Source of the DNA: an uncultured Wenzhouxiangella sp.
GTDB taxonomy: Bacteria; Pseudomonadota; Gammaproteobacteria; Xanthomonadales; Wenzhouxiangellaceae
Reading direction: 5' to 3'
Assembly (NCBI GenBank): GCA_937876395.1
Contig: CALEIM010000123.1
Location: 1 to 9,592, forward strand
Length of the DNA: 9,592 nucleotides
Shown piece by piece: positions 8,101-9,592 of this stretch. Below the pieces are notes generated by a model. That model was given only the letters and a program-made list of their open reading frames with translations. It had not been told where the DNA came from and ran no database searches. Both the position numbers and the translations under genes were made by a program. Within the stretch, counting starts at the first letter, position 1. Each line of letters starts with the position of its first letter.

Positions 8101-9592
8101 CATCAACGATGACGGTTCGGTCGAAAATGGCTATTCCGGTGCCGCAGCCACAGTCAGCGAAGCAGTCTTTGTCGATTACTTCGTGCCAAGTAATTATCCG
8201 GCGGTGCTAAGCGCAATTTGCGTCAGCATGGTCAATGCTGCCGGGGCGTCGTCGAGCAAGAACCTGGAGCTGGTGGCCTTCGCCGATGATGGCCCGGGTG
8301 GTTCACCGGGTACGGAGTTGGCCTCCATGGACGTGACCGTTGACAATCTCCCGGTATGGCCGATCACGGCGCCGGCCTGGGCCAGTTTCGATATTTCAGA
8401 AATGGGCCTGAGCATCGTATCGGGTGGAGTCTATGTCGGCGTTCGCTATGCCCCGAGCGATCCAAACATCTTCGTGGCGGCTGATCAGAGTGCCGACCGC
8501 CCCGTTGGCCATGCCGGGGGCTATTGGTGGAACGACAGTGCCAATGAATGGATGCCGACACAGAATTCCTGGGAAGAATATCGGGCCATGTTTGTGCGGG
8601 TTCAGGAAAGCGTGATTGACTGCTCCGATCCGATTGGCGTGCCCTGGCTGAGTGCGACGCCTTCCTTCGGAATCGTCCATGCCGGTGAGTACCGGACTCT
8701 GGAGATTGATTTCGATACCGGCGGCATGCTGCCGGGTAGCTACGAAGCCGGCCTGTGCATCTTCAGCAATGATCCGGTCAATCCGGTACTGACGGTGCCG
8801 GTCAATCTGACGGTTCGCACACCGAGCAACTGGCAGGAAATTTCCGGTACGGTCCAAAGCCTCGGCTACTGCGGCGAAAACCCGGCCCTGCTGGAAGGTG
8901 CATCGATCCAGATCACCGGTTCGGCCGGCAGCTACAGCACGACCAGCGACGCCAACGGCAGCTACGCCATTCCATTGCCCGATGCCGGTGCACCCTACGA
9001 GGTGAGCGTCAGCCATCCGAGCCACCTTGGTGCCAGCCAAAGCGGCATCACGCCGCCGGCAACGGTCGACTTTGAGCTGGTGCTGGATGCGGCCTGTGCG
9101 ACGGTTGATCCGGAGCAGTTCGCCTTCACGCTGATATCCGGCGAATCCGACAGCGCCATGTTGGAGATTGGCAACGTCAACGGTGGCGGCGTGCTTGACT
9201 GGACGGCGTTTACTGCCGAGGTTCCAGCCGCTGATCCGCGCGCTCACTTCCCGGCCGTGCCCTACGCTTTCGAATCGGGTGATCTGTCCGGTCTGAGTGC
9301 CCTGGCCGATGTCGGCCAGACTCTGGGCGAACCGGGTGACGATCACGGCCTGCGCGATGCAGCCGTGCCGGTTTATTCCACCACCGGCTGGACCAATCCC
9401 GGCTACATCACCATGGATGCCCTGGTACCGGAGGTGATCTCGGTCATCAATGTGAACCAGCCGACCAACGTCTACGCGGCCACGTTCATCAACAATGACT
9501 TCAGCACTCACTACGGTGTCGCCGCTGCTGACGGCGATCTGCCGATCAACAGCTTCATTGCCATTGACACCGAAACGGGCGCTTTCGAGACG
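2054..9592 (+). CDS. Continuation of the S8 peptidase in the -1 frame: catalytic end and giant modular C-terminal region (partial, open at right edge)
   Basis: From about 2054 the frame reads A-G-I-S-A-L-V-R-E-Y, the helix that should follow the catalytic serine, then stays open to the window end: about 2,510 codons with no stop. Numbering assumes the missing bases are restored, giving more than 3,040 residues. Domains in order: end of the S8 domain (to ~610), KP-43-type C-terminal jelly roll with V-T-L-I-W-H-D-Y (623-741), Ig-like domain (743-850), fibronectin-III-like domain with Y-F-W-R-V-R-A (857-945), then alternating split Ig-like and carboxypeptidase-regulatory-like modules (952 onward). 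On its own this frame has a possible ATG at 2168 or TTG at 2084 but no signal peptide, so a separate product would probably not be exported. The lack of any further stop over 7.5 kb, with coding bias intact, argues that the frameshift is recent or an error. The C-terminus is not in the window, so anchoring or release cannot be judged. Confidence 0.87.
2336..2692 (+). other. Protein domain: KP-43-type C-terminal jelly roll
   Basis: A beta-rich domain directly follows the catalytic domain, as in KP-43-like subtilases. The strand D-L-I-V-T-L-I-W-H-D-Y followed by L-R-L-E-V-E-T-P-S-G and G-S-Y-Q-V-R-V-S-G is the usual signature. In the family this domain packs on the catalytic domain and helps stability; that role is family knowledge and is not shown by the sequence. 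Confidence 0.7.
2696..3304 (+). other. Protein domains: Ig-like (2696-3019) and fibronectin-III-like (3038-3304)
   Basis: The first domain has the C-x-x-x-D-A-x-F-D-I-E-V pattern, then D-D-P-V-D-L-A-V and G-L-P-A-G-A-S-A, common in Ig-like modules of secreted bacterial proteases. The second opens with L-x-P-E-F-E-W and ends with T-Q-Y-F-W-R-V-R-A-H-N-S-C-G-E-G-x-W-S, a textbook fibronectin-III-like pattern. They sit between the protease and the repeat array and probably act as spacers or weak binding domains. Confidence 0.68.
3323..4078 (+). repeat. Split Ig-like module 1 with inserted jelly-roll-like guest
   Basis: The N-half (3323 to about 3440) reads V-T-P-E-S-L-S-F then S-I-S-N-L-G-T-G-N-L-V-W. 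The C-half (3875-4078) starts at a Cys, has V-A-W-L-S-A-S-P-D-S-G, and later L-C-I-A-T-N. Between them lie about 145 residues (roughly 3441-3874) with G-N-W-E-L-V-N-N and a V-S-A-G-D-L-F-A-F-R-V-W-T-D-D strand pair, resembling a carbohydrate-binding-type jelly roll. I cannot name its family. The two halves join as in the uninterrupted module 2, which shows that the middle is an insertion. Confidence 0.6.
4091..4366 (+). repeat. Carboxypeptidase-regulatory-like repeat 1
   Basis: A 92-residue module with the pattern G-S-x-x-x-L-G-Y-C-G-E-D-P, A-L-V-S-V-T-G-Q, S-G-N-Y-T-I-N, E-S-P-V-D-I-T-V and a closing D-A-P-C. The pattern fits the CarboxypepD_reg-like (transthyretin-like) fold, usually a non-catalytic spacer or binding module in secreted proteins. 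Two cysteines (4124 and 4364) sit at the ends of the fold. Confidence 0.7.
4367..4693 (+). repeat. Ig-like module 2, uninterrupted reference copy
   Basis: This is the only copy in the array without a guest domain. T-I-S-N-L-D-G-A-G-T-L-D-W-D-V leads within about ten residues into the Cys at 4496 and then P-V-D-W-L-S-V-L-P-G-S-G. It ends with A-L-V-C-V-S-T-S. The W-L-S-V-x-P-x-S-G core resembles BACON-type or ASH-like beta sandwiches. It gives the baseline length (about 109 residues) for recognising insertions in the other copies. Confidence 0.62.
4709..4981 (+). repeat. Carboxypeptidase-regulatory-like repeat 2
   Basis: A 91-residue copy with G-L-C-G-E-D-P-G-P-L-A, V-S-I-I-G-Q-N-N, D-D-G-Y-Y-S, E-S-P-V-D-V-T-V-S-A-P-D-H and a final D-A-A-C. 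It lacks the tyrosine before the first Cys (L-C instead of Y-C). It is clearly related to repeats 1 and 4 at both protein and DNA level, for example the similar GAAAGYCCGGT stretches encoding E-S-P-V. Confidence 0.7.
4982..6322 (+). repeat. Split Ig-like module 3 carrying a six-bladed beta-propeller
   Basis: The N-half ends with I-T-N-V-G-N-Q-A-L-N-W-T-I (about 5097). An Ala/Glu-rich linker (about 5100-5330) follows, then a propeller to about 6110, and the C-half resumes at the Cys at 6119 with P-P-D-W-L-A-V-A-P-T-S-G and I-C-V-E-S-N-D-P. Six outer-strand motifs of the type D-x-x-G-x-x-hydrophobic are visible: Y-D-K-E-T-G-D-L, Y-D-L-E-G-E-Y-L-G, F-G-P-E-G-E-L-L-G, Y-D-L-D-G-Q-F-I, W-D-A-D-G-V-Q-I-G and I-D-R-N-G-N-L-V. 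With V-R-G-L-A-V-H-P and P-W-G-I-T-F-R-D this looks like an NHL/SMP-30-type propeller, probably a binding domain; no catalytic residues can be identified. Confidence 0.66.
6332..6604 (+). repeat. Carboxypeptidase-regulatory-like repeat 3
   Basis: A 91-residue copy with S-L-G-Y-C-D-E-D, I-D-I-V-G-Q-S-Q, D-E-N-G-Y-Y-E-I, P-F-D-I-T-A-S-A and a final E-T-P-C. E-S-P-V-D is replaced by E-A-P-F-D, so it is among the more diverged copies. Confidence 0.7.
6605..7540 (+). repeat. Split Ig-like module 4 with a different beta-rich guest
   Basis: The N-half ends with V-I-N-S-G-T-S-T-L-N-W-L-I-D (about 6717); the C-half restarts at the Cys at 7337 with I-P-D-W-L-S-V-A-P-E-S-G and I-C-V-E-S-N-D-P. The roughly 205-residue guest has W-T-R-I-G-S-A-D-G, F-V-Y-L-S-T-S-T, then L-Q-P-H-T-P-Y-E-Y-W-F-V-A-Y-R, a fibronectin-III-like strand, and finally D-G-V-I-T-V-Q-F-Q-G. 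It may be a fibronectin-III-like unit joined to a jelly roll. I do not recognise its family. Confidence 0.58.
7547..7819 (+). repeat. Carboxypeptidase-regulatory-like repeat 4
   Basis: A 91-residue copy with S-L-G-H-C-T-E-D-P, L-D-V-I-G-Q-N-N, S-D-E-N-G-L-F-E-V, E-S-P-V-D-I-I-V-S-A-P-D-H and a final E-A-P-C. It is closest in sequence to repeat 2 (G-Q-N-N and S-A-P-D-H shared). Confidence 0.7.
7820..8821 (+). repeat. Split Ig-like module 5 with a lectin-like jelly-roll guest
   Basis: The N-half ends with E-G-T-A-L-L-E-W-V-L-D-T (about 7936); the C-half begins at the Cys at 8621 with V-P-W-L-S-A-T-P-S-F-G and later L-C-I-F-S-N-D-P. The guest has a short linker, then G-L-L-I-N-D-D-G-S-V-E-N-G-Y-S-G, L-S-A-I-C-V-S-M, V-Y-V-G-V-R-Y-A-P and a W-W-N-D near its end, typical of extracellular jelly rolls. 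An extra I-D-C at 8072-8080 echoes the I-D-C at the C-half junction (8615-8623), so the guest is bracketed by similar tripeptides. Confidence 0.6.
8840..9097 (+). repeat. Carboxypeptidase-regulatory-like repeat 5
   Basis: The shortest copy, 86 residues: S-L-G-Y-C-G-E-N-P, I-Q-I-T-G-S-A-G, S-D-A-N-G-S-Y-A-I, P-Y-E-V-S-V-S-H-P-S-H and a final D-A-A-C. It has lost the G-G-D-like turn before the last strand (T-P-P-A-T-V-D-F-E-L instead). Confidence 0.68.
9098..9592 (+). repeat. Split Ig-like module 6, N-half and start of a guest (cut by the window edge)
   Basis: A-T-V-D-P-E-Q-F leads to I-G-N-V-N-G-G-G-V-L-D-W-T, the same break point as in the other copies (about 9211). The guest has an acidic linker, then V-P-V-Y-S-T-T-G-W, T-N-V-Y-A-A-T-F-I-N-N-D-F and N-S-F-I-A-I-D-T-E-T-G-A-F. 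The last motif looks like a propeller blade strand, so this may be a second, different propeller. The returning Cys and W-L-S motif lie beyond the window. Confidence 0.5.

Noticed and set aside
8396..9511. Antisense open frame of 371 codons
   Set aside because: It is a shadow of module 5, repeat 5 and module 6 on the + strand; its composition follows from the sense codons and no domain is visible.
3323..9592. Recent tandem DNA duplication or mobile element
   Set aside because: The repeat units are similar at protein level but clearly diverged in DNA. I see no near-identical long stretches, terminal inverted repeats or transposase.

Overview
The window is moderately GC-rich DNA with bacterial codon bias. 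It looks like a gammaproteobacterium of the Xanthomonadales/Lysobacterales or Wenzhouxiangella sort. The main clue is the first gene fragment: it ends in the short tail A-I-F-S-D-R-F-E-A, which resembles the D-x-I-F-x-D-x-F-E tails I recall on secreted proteins of those groups. This taxonomic call is a memory-based inference. I see no rRNA, tRNA, CRISPR array, insertion sequence or attachment site.

Layout: bases 3-71 are the last 22 codons of an upstream gene, followed by a strong intrinsic terminator (94-123). Bases 124-479 carry no convincing gene but hold candidate regulatory signals: a 7-bp inverted repeat, a weak extended -10 promoter, several GC hairpins, and a 7-bp hairpin just upstream of a GGAGGG ribosome binding site. 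From 480 to beyond the right edge, the + strand encodes one enormous exported subtilisin-family (S8, KP-43-like) serine protease. It has a signal peptide, a long propeptide, a catalytic domain with D257, H318, oxyanion N439 and S522, a C-terminal jelly roll, an Ig-like domain, a fibronectin-III-like domain, and then a long repeat array.

The reading frame breaks right after the catalytic serine. The first frame ends at 2156, while the family sequence continues in the -1 frame from about 2054 and stays open to 9592 (about 2,510 more codons). Comparison with the S8 consensus suggests about 10 bases are missing there, removing the P-x-V of G-T-S-x-x-x-P-x-V-A-G. As written the protease would be truncated and dead; either the lesion is recent or the sequence has an error.

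The most unusual part is 3323-9592. A carboxypeptidase-regulatory-like domain of about 90 residues alternates with an Ig-like/BACON-like domain. Most copies of the latter are split at the same place by a guest domain that differs from copy to copy: a jelly roll, nothing, a six-bladed propeller, a different beta domain, another jelly roll, and the start of what may be another propeller. Four cysteines recur at fixed places in each unit. The protein is best read as an extracellular or surface-displayed protease with a long modular stalk that carries different probable binding domains.
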